Source: a virus | DNA length: 22,022 bases | Reading direction: 5' to 3' (one strand) | IMG/VR virus record: IMGVR_UViG_3300032287_000314 | Location: 1-22,022 of that record | Shown: positions 13,431 through 21,842 of the stretch, in pieces | How positions within the stretch are numbered: the stretch's first letter is position 1 | Layout of the letters: the number at the start of each line of letters is the position of its first letter | Notes under the pieces: generated by a model | What the model was told of the DNA's origin: nothing | Seen by the model: the letters and a program-made list of their open reading frames with translations, nothing else | Databases searched by the model: none | Position numbers and translations under genes: made by a program

Positions 13431-15783
13431 TTGAGCCTCCGGGTGCCTTAGGTGGTTGTGAGAAGCGCTCACGCGTAACTTCTGCACGTAACTGTGCAAT
13501 ATCTTCTTGCGACTGAACGCGTTCTTGATTCGCCATACGCTGCTGTTTCATTTTCTCAGCATCTAACTGCAAGCGTTTATCATCCATTTGTAAACGTGCT
13601 TGGTCTATCTGACCACGTTGCTGAATTTCTGTTTCTTTCAACGCTATAAGCGGATCAGGACCTGCACCACTAAGTTGACTTTGTGTCTCTCTTAGCTTCA
13701 TCAAGCCTTGCGCAACAGCAACCGCTATCATGCCTTCGCGTTGGATGTCAGACACCATGCCATCAGGATCAGAGCCATACTGTTTGTATAGTTCTGCGGC
13801 TACGTCTTCTTCCGCTTGCATGTGCACGTGGTTTAATACATGCTTTTGAAGCAGAATTGCCGCCTGTGGATTTGCTTGTACAGTAGGTGCCATGCCCATA
13901 ATCAAGTGCGACAGGATATGTGCGTCATGCTGCTGACCTGCAAATACCTTTAACTCCATCATATCCATTACATCTGCATTTTCTAGTGCAGGGTCTTTTG
14001 GCATCTGATTAACTTGTGGCCGCAGAATACCATCAATGTCCCTTACGTTCATTGCAGCATACACGCGATAGTACGCTTCGTACATGTTGTGCATCTGCGG
14101 CGCACTCTGTGCCAACTGCAATTGAGTTTGCGCTAACGTAATGCGCTGTGCAGCTGAAAATATGTTGGGGTCCGCAACAGGCAAGACTGCAACCATGTTG
14201 TCGAAGTCTGCTTTCTTGATCCTGCGCGATGCTCCGGGAACATCATACGGATATTCATCTGGCAAGAACTCACCAAAGCCCTGTGCAAGTAACTGAAACT
14301 CCAGTTTCTGCGCATAGTGCATCCGCTTATGAATTGCGGACATGACTGCAGAGCCTTTTTCCAAGAGCGCAATGGTTGTACCCACTGCTGCCATCTGGTT
14401 GCCTTCACCAACCTGCATATCTGCAATGCTTGCCAAGCGGCGACCGGCTTCAACCAAGAAGCCCAACAATGAAAACAGCGTCTGACTTGGCTCTTTGTAC
14501 GGCAGAGGCATTAATGACGAAGTAAGCTCCGCGCCACCCGCATCGATATCGCGCCATTCACCCGGCTGGATAGGGTTTTCAGTGTCCGCGATCCGCGCGC
14601 CTTTGGCCTTGAAGCCTGCAGGCAAGTTTGACAGCGTTCCCGCGTCCAATAACTGACGCATTGCAGAGGTAGCCGCTTTCGTTAAGCCGCCAATCAGGTG
14701 AATCAAGCCTAAACCATACGCGCCCATGCCTTGGACAAACACATAATGCACGTAATAGTTTGTCTTACTCTTCTTTTCATCGCCTTCTTTCCAGTTGCGA
14801 CGAATTCCGACCACCTGACCACTGGTTTGATCTACTGTAATAACGTAGGGATGGCAGATTCCTGTGGGCTCGTTGTCTTCGTCAACATCCTCAAAGCCAA
14901 GAAGGTCCCAATCCACCGTAAATTCAAGCAAAAATACTTCTTCGTCCTGCTCCGAAGGATTTAAACCTGTCTGTTTGTTGGTTGCATCTTGAATTTGATC
15001 CGCGTCCGGCGGAGAACGCTCACCTTGAAGGTCAACATCAAGGTATTCACCGTCTGCTACCCGCTTTCTGAACTCATTAATCGGCATCGCGACAGCGTGT
15101 GTGATGCGATTACACTGCGACATGACTGACGAGCCGTTATACGGAATGAAAAGACTGTCAGGAAGTACTAACCGACTGACCATTCTTTGCAATTGACGGT
15201 CGTAATAGACCTTCTTGAACGCCGATCCACCGTAGCCAAGGTAGAAAAGCATCTGATCAAACTCCGGTGTGTACTCTTCCATCACCGTTGTGATCTGGTA
15301 ATTCATAAAGTCTTGCACACGCGAGGCTTGCTGTACCTTGTCCAGCGTTTCTTTGCCTACAATCTGTGTACGAACAGGGCCACCGGCAGGCAAAAGTTCT
15401 TTCAACGCCTGTGCTTGAAACTGCACAACGCCTTCCATTAGCAATGGATGCGCTGCACCGGCTGCGCCACGGAATGGTTTTGTGCGCTCTTCGATCTTCA
15501 TGCCTAACAGATCAAGGCCCTTGGCGTACATCTGCTCCCAATCTTCTCTAGAAGACTTATCCGCCTCAAACAATGCCATCAACTCACGCGAGATACGGCT
15601 GCGCTCGTCCTCTTCTACCAACTCAGCTAGGTTGGCATAGAAGTCCACTTCCATATCATCGTCGCCAATCTCAACCGTAGCACCACCGTCGTCTTCGAGA
15701 AATACCTCAACGTCCGGCATGTCTTCCATGTCTAGTTCAACACTAGTCCTTGGTGCTTCGTTAACGATTTTATCTACTGGCAT
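13420..15783 (-). CDS. Portal protein (P22-like)
   Basis: A 787-residue protein starting 2 bp after the preceding stop, with GGGGA ribosome site. After an acidic N-terminus (1-60) come hallmark stretches of podovirus portals: KPFRGAAGAAHPLLMEGVVQ then FQAQALKELLPAGGPVRTQI, MLFYLGYGGSAFKKVYYD, LVLPDSLFIPYNGSSVMSQC and AVGTTIALLEKGSAVMSAIH. The C-terminal 120 residues form a long Gln/Arg-rich coiled coil (RGQIDQARLQMDDKRLQLDA, EKMKQQRMANQERVQSQEDI), like the barrel of the P22 portal (about 725 residues). Twelve copies would form the DNA entry ring at one capsid vertex, binding the terminase during packaging and the adaptors afterwards. Gene order (terminase, portal, scaffold, capsid) supports the call. 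Confidence 0.9.
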   Translation of the reverse strand: MPVDKIVNEAPRTSVELDMEDMPDVEVFLEDDGGATVEIGDDDMEVDFYANLAELVEEDERSRISRELMALFEADKSSREDWEQMYAKGLDLLGMKIEERTKPFRGAAGAAHPLLMEGVVQFQAQALKELLPAGGPVRTQIVGKETLDKVQQASRVQDFMNYQITTVMEEYTPEFDQMLFYLGYGGSAFKKVYYDRQLQRMVSRLVLPDSLFIPYNGSSVMSQCNRITHAVAMPINEFRKRVADGEYLDVDLQGERSPPDADQIQDATNKQTGLNPSEQDEEVFLLEFTVDWDLLGFEDVDEDNEPTGICHPYVITVDQTSGQVVGIRRNWKEGDEKKSKTNYYVHYVFVQGMGAYGLGLIHLIGGLTKAATSAMRQLLDAGTLSNLPAGFKAKGARIADTENPIQPGEWRDIDAGGAELTSSLMPLPYKEPSQTLFSLLGFLVEAGRRLASIADMQVGEGNQMAAVGTTIALLEKGSAVMSAIHKRMHYAQKLEFQLLAQGFGEFLPDEYPYDVPGASRRIKKADFDNMVAVLPVADPNIFSAAQRITLAQTQLQLAQSAPQMHNMYEAYYRVYAAMNVRDIDGILRPQVNQMPKDPALENADVMDMMELKVFAGQQHDAHILSHLIMGMAPTVQANPQAAILLQKHVLNHVHMQAEEDVAAELYKQYGSDPDGMVSDIQREGMIAVAVAQGLMKLRETQSQLSGAGPDPLIALKETEIQQRGQIDQARLQMDDKRLQLDAEKMKQQRMANQERVQSQEDIAQLRAEVTRERFSQPPKAPGGSNAT

Positions 15784-15785
15784 TG

Positions 15786-18700
15786 TTATTCCCCGTCTTT
15801 ATTCTTGTACTTCAGGTAATCGGCGTACTCGTCGCCCCAGTTAACCATTGTGTCTTCTTTAAGTGAAGCACCTGTTCTATCTCTACTGTATTTTGTAGGT
15901 TGCATTGAAGAAGGGTTTAACTGATCAAATAGCGTAAAAATTGCGCGTTTTTGTTCCGCAGTGGGTTCACTATTAAACTTAGCTTGAATCTGCCTTGTCA
16001 CATTAAGTTCCCCATTAGGACGTGCCTCTATTTCTACGGTGACTTGAGGAATCCCTTTGTCATCCCGCAGGGAGTATATACGAGCACGGCCAGAATTGAA
16101 GGCGTCTTTTCCACCTAAGTTGTAACTATTGCTGGTTTTGTAGCCGCCAACAGAATGACGCATCGCAGCTCCTTCTAGCTCCACTGCATTAGGGCTGGTT
16201 ACCTGAACCCACTTCAAATTTTCGCCAACACTCTTTACTGGTTCCGTTCCATCAAAGTAAAGCTTCGTAGGGAGCGGTTTTCCATTCTCCGCCTTGTTTA
16301 AGACCTCTTGCCAATCCCGAGTCAACCTCATGTTCTTCGTGCCTTTGATCACGGCCTCGGGGAAGCTCATGCGCTGCAGGTCTTTTAGCGGTATAGAAGC
16401 GATACCTTCTGCAAGGTTAGCAGGTACCATGAAATCCAGATCAGGACGAGACATGTCATAAATAGGTTCGTTATTCCTATACGCATAGAGCATGTTCTCT
16501 ACGTCCTTAGGGAATTGCGAACGAAGTTCCGTAGGTGCTCCACCCGGCATAGATTCTTCGATTATGCGACCCATGTTATTTTGCGCTTCACCCGAGTAGC
16601 TTTTTGATAGGTCTTGAATATCTGTTGGAGTGGGGTACTCAATGTTTATAAGCTCATCCGGAACACCTTCTGCACGGAGCTTTTCACGAATCTGTTCTTC
16701 CACCTTATTTGCTAGTACATAACCTTCGTTACTAGAAGACTGCATCTCTGGTGGTTTTATTACCCTTGCACGAAGCTTAGTGGCTTTATCATAGGCTTTC
16801 TCTAAGTCAGCAATCGCCTCTGGGTCACCCATCAAACGTGCCAATGCTTCAGCCGCGTCGCCACCTTCTTCCGCCGCTTCTCCTGCTCCACGGCCCTCGC
16901 CTCTTGCGGCTTTTAATGCGTAACTACGGAAAGTCTCTTTGTCAGTTCCGTAACGAGGTAAGCGTCCTTCTACGAGTGCCTTGCGCAACGGATCATCTGC
17001 TGTCCCGTACTCAGTCGTCAAGTATTTGCGTCCCTTGTCGCGAATGAACTCAGCTACGCCCCCCGCATCTGATCCTGCCAATATGTCGGAACGTGATAGG
17101 TTGTTAACTACACTGTCCAAATAGTCATCCATACGCGAACCAAAGCTAGATGGATAGAACGTGCCGCCTTTTGGTTTTACCGCATACATAGGTTGTGCAG
17201 CTGGGGCGTACTTCATCGCTTTTTCAGCAACAGCAGGTCCCAACTCTTCCAATGCTTTTTTTGCTCCTGTCTTGGCTACCTTAGCTGTTTTACTGACAGC
17301 GCTTGAAGGAATGGGAAGAGGCATATAGGTGCCCACATTTTCAAACCCTCCCGCCTCTTTAGTTGGGCTGGTCAAACGTTTAGGCATATAGTCGCGCAAT
17401 ACTTCTTCTGTTGTTGCCAACTTGCGCGTCTTGTCACTGTCACGGAATAAGGATTCAATATCACCAAATGATCCGGGGACAGCGGCCACTGAGCCACGAA
17501 CTAGTGACTCAAGATTACTAACTCCTTCACCTGCAATGCGACTAAGCGCAGTTAATGCCTCACGTGCGAAGGACTGTCCCGTCTCTGGATTAATTGCGGT
17601 GGTCCGATCTCGAGACGTGGGGGACGACGAAGCAACCGCTTCACCGCCCCCCGCGAACTTTTTTAGCATGGCCTTGGACTTAGAATCCATGCCTTGATTC
17701 TTGGACCGCGATTGCTGGGCCACCATCCTTGCCACGGGGTTACTGATCTCCCCCTCTGGCGGTGACCCCTTCGCTCGACCCGGAATCTTATTGATGAACA
17801 TGTCAATGTCCGAATTGATTCGGTTCCGCTTGTCATTCTCTTTGTTAATCTTTTCACGTAACGCATCAGAGTAATAACCTACGCCGGTCTGGTCGCCGTA
17901 CTTAGAGATCGCTGTTTCCAACTCTCTAATGCTATTGTCGATGCCTGTAAGCGCGTTTTTAAATACACCGCGAACACCGTCTTCCGTAGTCTTTGCACTG
18001 ATGGCAATGTTTGGTGTGCTATACGCGCCGTAGTTCTTGTTGATAAACGCCAACGATGTATTAGCGTTGCTTTTCATCAAGTTTGCCTGATCCAGCTCTT
18101 GCTTCTGCGGATTTACCACGTCATTAAAGAAGTTCTTAGTAACGTCCGCTTTGTCGCCATACAAACCTTTAAGCTGGTTGTACGTTCCTAACGCCGCTTG
18201 GTAGTCGGCGTTCTGTCGCTGAATAAGCGGATCAAACGCCTGTGCTGCATTTAACTTAGAGTAATCCTGATCCGGCAAATCCAAGCCCGTAAAGCCTGTG
18301 ATCTTCTGAGCCGCCATCTGCTTGCCCAAGATCAAATCACGCATCGGATCAGGTTGCGCCTGATCAATAGCCGATTGTCGCGCACCACGGGCTTGATCTA
18401 ATCGAGAATTCTCTTTGTCCAACAACTGATTTAACTGCGACGCATAGCCGCCTAGACCTAACCTATCGGCTTGATCTCTTGCCGCCTGTAGTTTAGCTAC
18501 GTTGTCCTCATACGTTTTAATGGGTTGCGCGAACGCCGCAGTTGTCTGCGCCTCGTTACGTATCTCAGCTAATTTCAGCGGGCTGAAGTCTTTGTACGCT
18601 GCAGCACCTGAAATGGTTCCGTACAGATTTGCTTTGTTTACTCCACCGACTAGGTTATTCAAACGGTCGTACTGTTCTTTCTGTGGAGTTACGACGTCCT

Positions 18701-19949
18701 TTAAGTAATTCTTTGCGATGTCCGATGTCGCGCCAAATCGTGTTGACAGTTCGTTGTACAACGAGTTAGCTGCCGTGTATTCCTTTTGCTGCGTAATCAA
18801 GGCACTTGAAAAAGGATCAGCCTTGGTCTCAGGAGTAAAGCCAATGTCGCCAAGATTAATATCTGTATAGCCAGTGACGCCCTGCTGCTTTAACCAATCC
18901 GCCTCACGACGCGTTTGATATCCCGTAGGTAGTTCATACGCTCCACCCACACCTGTGAAGTACTTTGACGCGTTTGTGAAGTCAGTCTTAGACCGAAGGA
19001 CGTCCGCCTCTTGCTCTAGCAAAATACCATTCAACTGCCCAGCTAATCCCCAGTTACCTGTGGCTACCGCTTTGTTATATTCCAAACGAATTGCGTCCGC
19101 TTCAGATTGCTGTTGCTTGGTTGCGCCAGCAAACAACTCTGTCACTTGGGCCTTGGTCCCCGATATGTTTTCCGGATTAAAGGTCGCGTAGTTCGTGTAC
19201 TCGTAACCACCGGGAGTCTTTAGCACCGCTGGAGGTGTATACCCGCCACCACCGGTCGTGCCACCACCTCCAGTATCTTTGGTCCTCTCAATCCCATCCG
19301 GAGTCAAATAGGCGGCAAAGTCTTTTGGCCTGTCAAACGATACAACGGTAGGTTCTGACTTAGAAGTAGCATCACCCGTCGTTTTAGTACCGTAGCTTGT
19401 TAGGATGTCAGAAGGCGCTAGATTAATCTGCTGTGCTGGTAAATCCTTTAACTCTTTCAATACCGGTTTGGCTAAGGTAGGTGTATCCGTAACCTTTGAT
19501 GTTGGCATCGTCAATTTAGTCGAAGCAAACGTAGGAATGTTCGACAACATATCTGACGCTGACAGAGTAGTCGCCGCCTGAGGTTTTATTGGTGCTAAGT
19601 TCCCTGTAGTTAATGCCGCTTGTGGCTGCTGTAGCGTCGTTAACGCACTGGGCAATACAGGAGTTTTTAGCGTGTCCGTAACCGCCACACCTGTCGCTGG
19701 TACAGCCTCTGGGCCAACCGCAGGCTGAGTAATTATCGGGTTCGTGTACGCATTAGCCGCTGCTTCTCGTATCTTGAACTGATCAAACAACGGGTCGCCT
19801 ACTACCTCGCCACCCTCTGCAAACTCTTGAACTTGCTCGCCGTCATCTATCGGAGCGTATGCGCCATACTTTATAAAGTCCTGAAGCATGGTCGAAGAAG
19901 TGTCTCCGCCCGTAGACGCAAGATCGTCAACTGTCTGTTCGTTGTCCAT
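15786..19949 (-). CDS. Giant virion-cluster protein with internal duplications and PcfJ-like C-terminal motif
   Basis: A 1387-residue protein, ATG with AAGGG ribosome site, between terminase and portal. Residues 1-225 are low-complexity and include FAEGGEV (43-49). A Gly-rich linker lies near 226-236. Residues about 295-705 hold a duplicated unit of about 195 residues: DPFSSALITQQKEY...NYLKDVVTPQKEQYD from 378 matches FDPLIQRQNADY...NFFNDVVNPQKQELD from about 572. An associated helical piece occurs three times (AGQLNGILLEQE 303-314, ASQLNQLLDKEN near 503-514, SDALREKINKEN near 694-705). FAGGGEAV (765-772) and VAAVPGSFGDIESLF (821-835) follow. Near the end MRHSVGGY (1263-1270) and ARIYSLRDDKGIPQVTVEI (1289-1307) match the pattern of PcfJ-like proteins. 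No protease or lysozyme motif was seen. It may be an internal, injected virion protein; that is inference. Confidence 0.85.
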   Translation of the reverse strand: MDNEQTVDDLASTGGDTSSTMLQDFIKYGAYAPIDDGEQVQEFAEGGEVVGDPLFDQFKIREAAANAYTNPIITQPAVGPEAVPATGVAVTDTLKTPVLPSALTTLQQPQAALTTGNLAPIKPQAATTLSASDMLSNIPTFASTKLTMPTSKVTDTPTLAKPVLKELKDLPAQQINLAPSDILTSYGTKTTGDATSKSEPTVVSFDRPKDFAAYLTPDGIERTKDTGGGGTTGGGGYTPPAVLKTPGGYEYTNYATFNPENISGTKAQVTELFAGATKQQQSEADAIRLEYNKAVATGNWGLAGQLNGILLEQEADVLRSKTDFTNASKYFTGVGGAYELPTGYQTRREADWLKQQGVTGYTDINLGDIGFTPETKADPFSSALITQQKEYTAANSLYNELSTRFGATSDIAKNYLKDVVTPQKEQYDRLNNLVGGVNKANLYGTISGAAAYKDFSPLKLAEIRNEAQTTAAFAQPIKTYEDNVAKLQAARDQADRLGLGGYASQLNQLLDKENSRLDQARGARQSAIDQAQPDPMRDLILGKQMAAQKITGFTGLDLPDQDYSKLNAAQAFDPLIQRQNADYQAALGTYNQLKGLYGDKADVTKNFFNDVVNPQKQELDQANLMKSNANTSLAFINKNYGAYSTPNIAISAKTTEDGVRGVFKNALTGIDNSIRELETAISKYGDQTGVGYYSDALREKINKENDKRNRINSDIDMFINKIPGRAKGSPPEGEISNPVARMVAQQSRSKNQGMDSKSKAMLKKFAGGGEAVASSSPTSRDRTTAINPETGQSFAREALTALSRIAGEGVSNLESLVRGSVAAVPGSFGDIESLFRDSDKTRKLATTEEVLRDYMPKRLTSPTKEAGGFENVGTYMPLPIPSSAVSKTAKVAKTGAKKALEELGPAVAEKAMKYAPAAQPMYAVKPKGGTFYPSSFGSRMDDYLDSVVNNLSRSDILAGSDAGGVAEFIRDKGRKYLTTEYGTADDPLRKALVEGRLPRYGTDKETFRSYALKAARGEGRGAGEAAEEGGDAAEALARLMGDPEAIADLEKAYDKATKLRARVIKPPEMQSSSNEGYVLANKVEEQIREKLRAEGVPDELINIEYPTPTDIQDLSKSYSGEAQNNMGRIIEESMPGGAPTELRSQFPKDVENMLYAYRNNEPIYDMSRPDLDFMVPANLAEGIASIPLKDLQRMSFPEAVIKGTKNMRLTRDWQEVLNKAENGKPLPTKLYFDGTEPVKSVGENLKWVQVTSPNAVELEGAAMRHSVGGYKTSNSYNLGGKDAFNSGRARIYSLRDDKGIPQVTVEIEARPNGELNVTRQIQAKFNSEPTAEQKRAIFTLFDQLNPSSMQPTKYSRDRTGASLKEDTMVNWGDEYADYLKYKNKDGE

Positions 19950-19985
19950 AACAAACCCTTAAAAAGATTACGCAAGATTGTAGGG

Positions 19986-21446
19986 CTAATAGTACTCATG
20001 CACAAGCGCATCACTGGGCGTATCCTCGTCATCATCATCTGCCAAACTGATGAAGTTACCCGACCTAAATCGCATCATCGCTTGTGTTGTTGAATCGACC
20101 ATGTCGTCGTTGTCCCCATTGGGAAAGGCCGCGCATTCCTCTACAAGCTCCTCGGCCCAATCTGTCTCTGGCACCCAAACCATACCACTTTCAAATAACG
20201 GCGCAACGGAGTGCGCACGACTTACTTTATCCTGTCCCGCCCGCCTGCCGCCGGGGTTGTACATCGTCACAGGAATTCCCATTCTACGTAACTCCTGCTG
20301 CAGAGTCACGCCCGTCGCCTTCGCCTCAATCAATATGTTGTCCGGCTTCCAATAATCATGCTGTGCCTTGGCAATACGCTTTAGCTCAGGGAAGTCCCAA
20401 CGACCACGCTTTACATCCAACAAGACAATATTAGGGCCAGAATCCTGATCCGGCACAAACACTCCCCACGTCGTGATCACAGAATAGTCAGCCGTCTCTT
20501 TCTTGGAATACGCCGTATCGTAACTCTGGATCAAGTAGTCACACTGTGGTGGATCGTCATGCGGCCATATCTTCCACCACTCCCGCTTTAATATTGCACC
20601 CTCTTCCGATGTCGGCTGCTGCTGCCACTGTGCTTGCCACTTACGCAAGCCAATAGACATTTTGACCTTCTCTAACTCCTCAAGCTTCCAATACTCCGGC
20701 CACAAAGGTTTATTGTTAGGCAAAATGGCAGGGAACTCCAACACCTCCCACTGGTCCGTTTTCAACTGACCTTGCTGCTTGAGTAAGCGCCCACTCAAGT
20801 CATCCGTGCGCCAACGCGTGTTAATCAAGATGATCGAGCCGTTCGGCTGCAAACGCTGACGAGGACCTGACGTGTACCAATCCCACGTGTTCTCCATCGC
20901 GGTGTCCGACATGGCGTCTTGCTCGTCCAAAATATCATCAAGGATCACGACGTTACCACCACGGCCCGTCATTGCACCGCCCTTGCCGATGAAGAAGGCT
21001 TCCCCACCTTGGCTCGTGTCCCACCTGCCCGCAGCCTTGCTGTCTGCCGACAACGCCATCTCAGGGAACAGCTCCTTGTACCGCTCTTCCGATACAAGAT
21101 TTCTAATCATCCTGCCGAAACGCTGGGCTAATTCCGCTGTGTGGGAGCCAACAATAAGCTTAGATTGAGGCATCTTGCCCATTAGATAAGCGGGGAACAA
21201 GTAGCTACCCATCTGGCTCTTGCCGTGACGAGGAGGCATCGCGATCATCAGACGTTTGCACTCGCCAGACACAACGCGGTCTAGCGCCTTAGCGATCCTA
21301 CGGTGGTGCTCCCCGACAATCATTTCGGGCCACACGTACCTACAAAAGTCTAGGAAGGTGCTTGTTGCGCGCTCCTGTGCTTGAAGCTGCGCGAGCCGAT
21401 ACTCAAGCTTTAAGCGCTCTGATTCTACGTCGCTTGTAGGAGTCAT
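19986..21446 (-). CDS. terL: Terminase large subunit (packaging ATPase and nuclease)
   Basis: I prefer the ATG at 21446 (486 residues, MTPTSDVESERLKLEYR). The frame also runs up to an ATG at 21533 (515 residues), but those extra 29 codons consist of a parS site and AT-rich palindromes and look like a leader. Neither start has a good ribosome site. Numbered from 21446: Walker A MPPRHGKS (70-77), Walker B NVVILDD with D170/D171, coupling motif LINTRW (207-212). The RNase H-like nuclease has D310 (QSYDTAYS), E374 (LIEAKATG) and an acidic cluster D447/D448/D451 (NDDMVDS). All expected catalytic residues are present. It pumps DNA through the portal and cuts the genome to length. No small terminase subunit is recognisable in this window. 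Confidence 0.93.
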   Translation of the reverse strand: MTPTSDVESERLKLEYRLAQLQAQERATSTFLDFCRYVWPEMIVGEHHRRIAKALDRVVSGECKRLMIAMPPRHGKSQMGSYLFPAYLMGKMPQSKLIVGSHTAELAQRFGRMIRNLVSEERYKELFPEMALSADSKAAGRWDTSQGGEAFFIGKGGAMTGRGGNVVILDDILDEQDAMSDTAMENTWDWYTSGPRQRLQPNGSIILINTRWRTDDLSGRLLKQQGQLKTDQWEVLEFPAILPNNKPLWPEYWKLEELEKVKMSIGLRKWQAQWQQQPTSEEGAILKREWWKIWPHDDPPQCDYLIQSYDTAYSKKETADYSVITTWGVFVPDQDSGPNIVLLDVKRGRWDFPELKRIAKAQHDYWKPDNILIEAKATGVTLQQELRRMGIPVTMYNPGGRRAGQDKVSRAHSVAPLFESGMVWVPETDWAEELVEECAAFPNGDNDDMVDSTTQAMMRFRSGNFISLADDDDEDTPSDALVHEYY

Positions 21447-21485
21447 AGGTTTCAGATTTTTATAAAAATTTTTATCAAATTGCGT

Positions 21486-21512
21486 TTTATACGAAAGGGG
21501 GCCTATTTGCAA
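21486..21512 (-). promoter_or_regulatory. Candidate promoter for the terminase gene, next to parS
   Basis: Minus-strand TTGCAA (21507-21512) and TATAAA (21486-21491) match sigma70 -35 and -10 boxes at 4/6 and 5/6, with a short 15-bp spacer. It is followed by an AT-rich stretch containing two perfect palindromes (TTTTTATAAAAA 21457-21468, ATAAAAATTTTTAT 21462-21475) and then the preferred terminase ATG at 21446. The parS-like site starts 4 bp upstream of the -35 box, so ParB spreading from it could affect this promoter. Spacer length makes the call tentative. Confidence 0.35.
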
Positions 21513-21516
21513 GAAG

Positions 21517-21532
21517 TGTTTCACGTGGAACA
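21517..21532 (-). promoter_or_regulatory. parS-like ParB-binding centromere site
   Basis: The minus-strand sequence TGTTCCACGTGAAACA matches the bacterial chromosomal parS consensus TGTTNCACGTGAAACA at every fixed position. In the long terminase frame it encodes the characteristic MFHVKH. ParB of most bacteria loads on this site, clamps the DNA and spreads, which drives chromosome segregation. About 4e-5 matches to the 15 fixed bases are expected by chance in both strands of a window this size. The site lies at the edge of the GC-rich repeat island and just upstream of the terminase promoter. No parA or parB gene is in the window, so any partner would be encoded elsewhere in the phage or by the host. 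Confidence 0.82.
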
Positions 21533-21645
21533 TGCCAAACTAGAAACTAGGGGCTAAACACTTTTATCTACATATCGTATGGCAAAAATCGGGCTATGGC
21601 ATGCGCAGCTTGAGCTGGGGGCCGAAAAACCTGCCCCGCCTCGGA

Positions 21646-21704
21646 GTAAGTGCTCACTATCGCCAAATCACGCACAGGTACCCTTTAGGTGTAAGCGCTC
21701 ACTA
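21646..21704. repeat. Pair of operator-like direct repeats
   Basis: GTAAGTGCTCACTA (21646-21659) and GTAAGCGCTCACTA (21691-21704) differ at one base and start exactly 45 bp apart; both are followed by (T)CGCC. The core GTAAGCGCTCAC is a near-palindrome around AGCGCT, as expected for a dimeric regulator's binding site. The intervening sequence is not repeated, so this is not part of the tandem array. Confidence 0.6.
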
Positions 21705-21842
21705 CGCCCACGGCCCGCGAACCATGGCCCACGGCCTGCAGTGTATGCAATGCGCGCCACATACCACGGCCAGCGGATCACATACACCGATTAACGGCCC
21801 ACGGCCCGCCCGCTGGGCGCTGGTAACGTCCGCCAGCTGGGC

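Noticed and set aside
13182-13499. 105-residue version of the small basic protein starting at 13499
   Set aside because: The upstream 23 codons lie inside the portal gene, while the ATG at 13430 has a GGAGG site at ideal distance.
15786-19949. Giant protein as a tail tape measure
   Set aside because: It lies between terminase and portal, lacks long hydrophobic or transmembrane segments, and no other long-tail genes are present.
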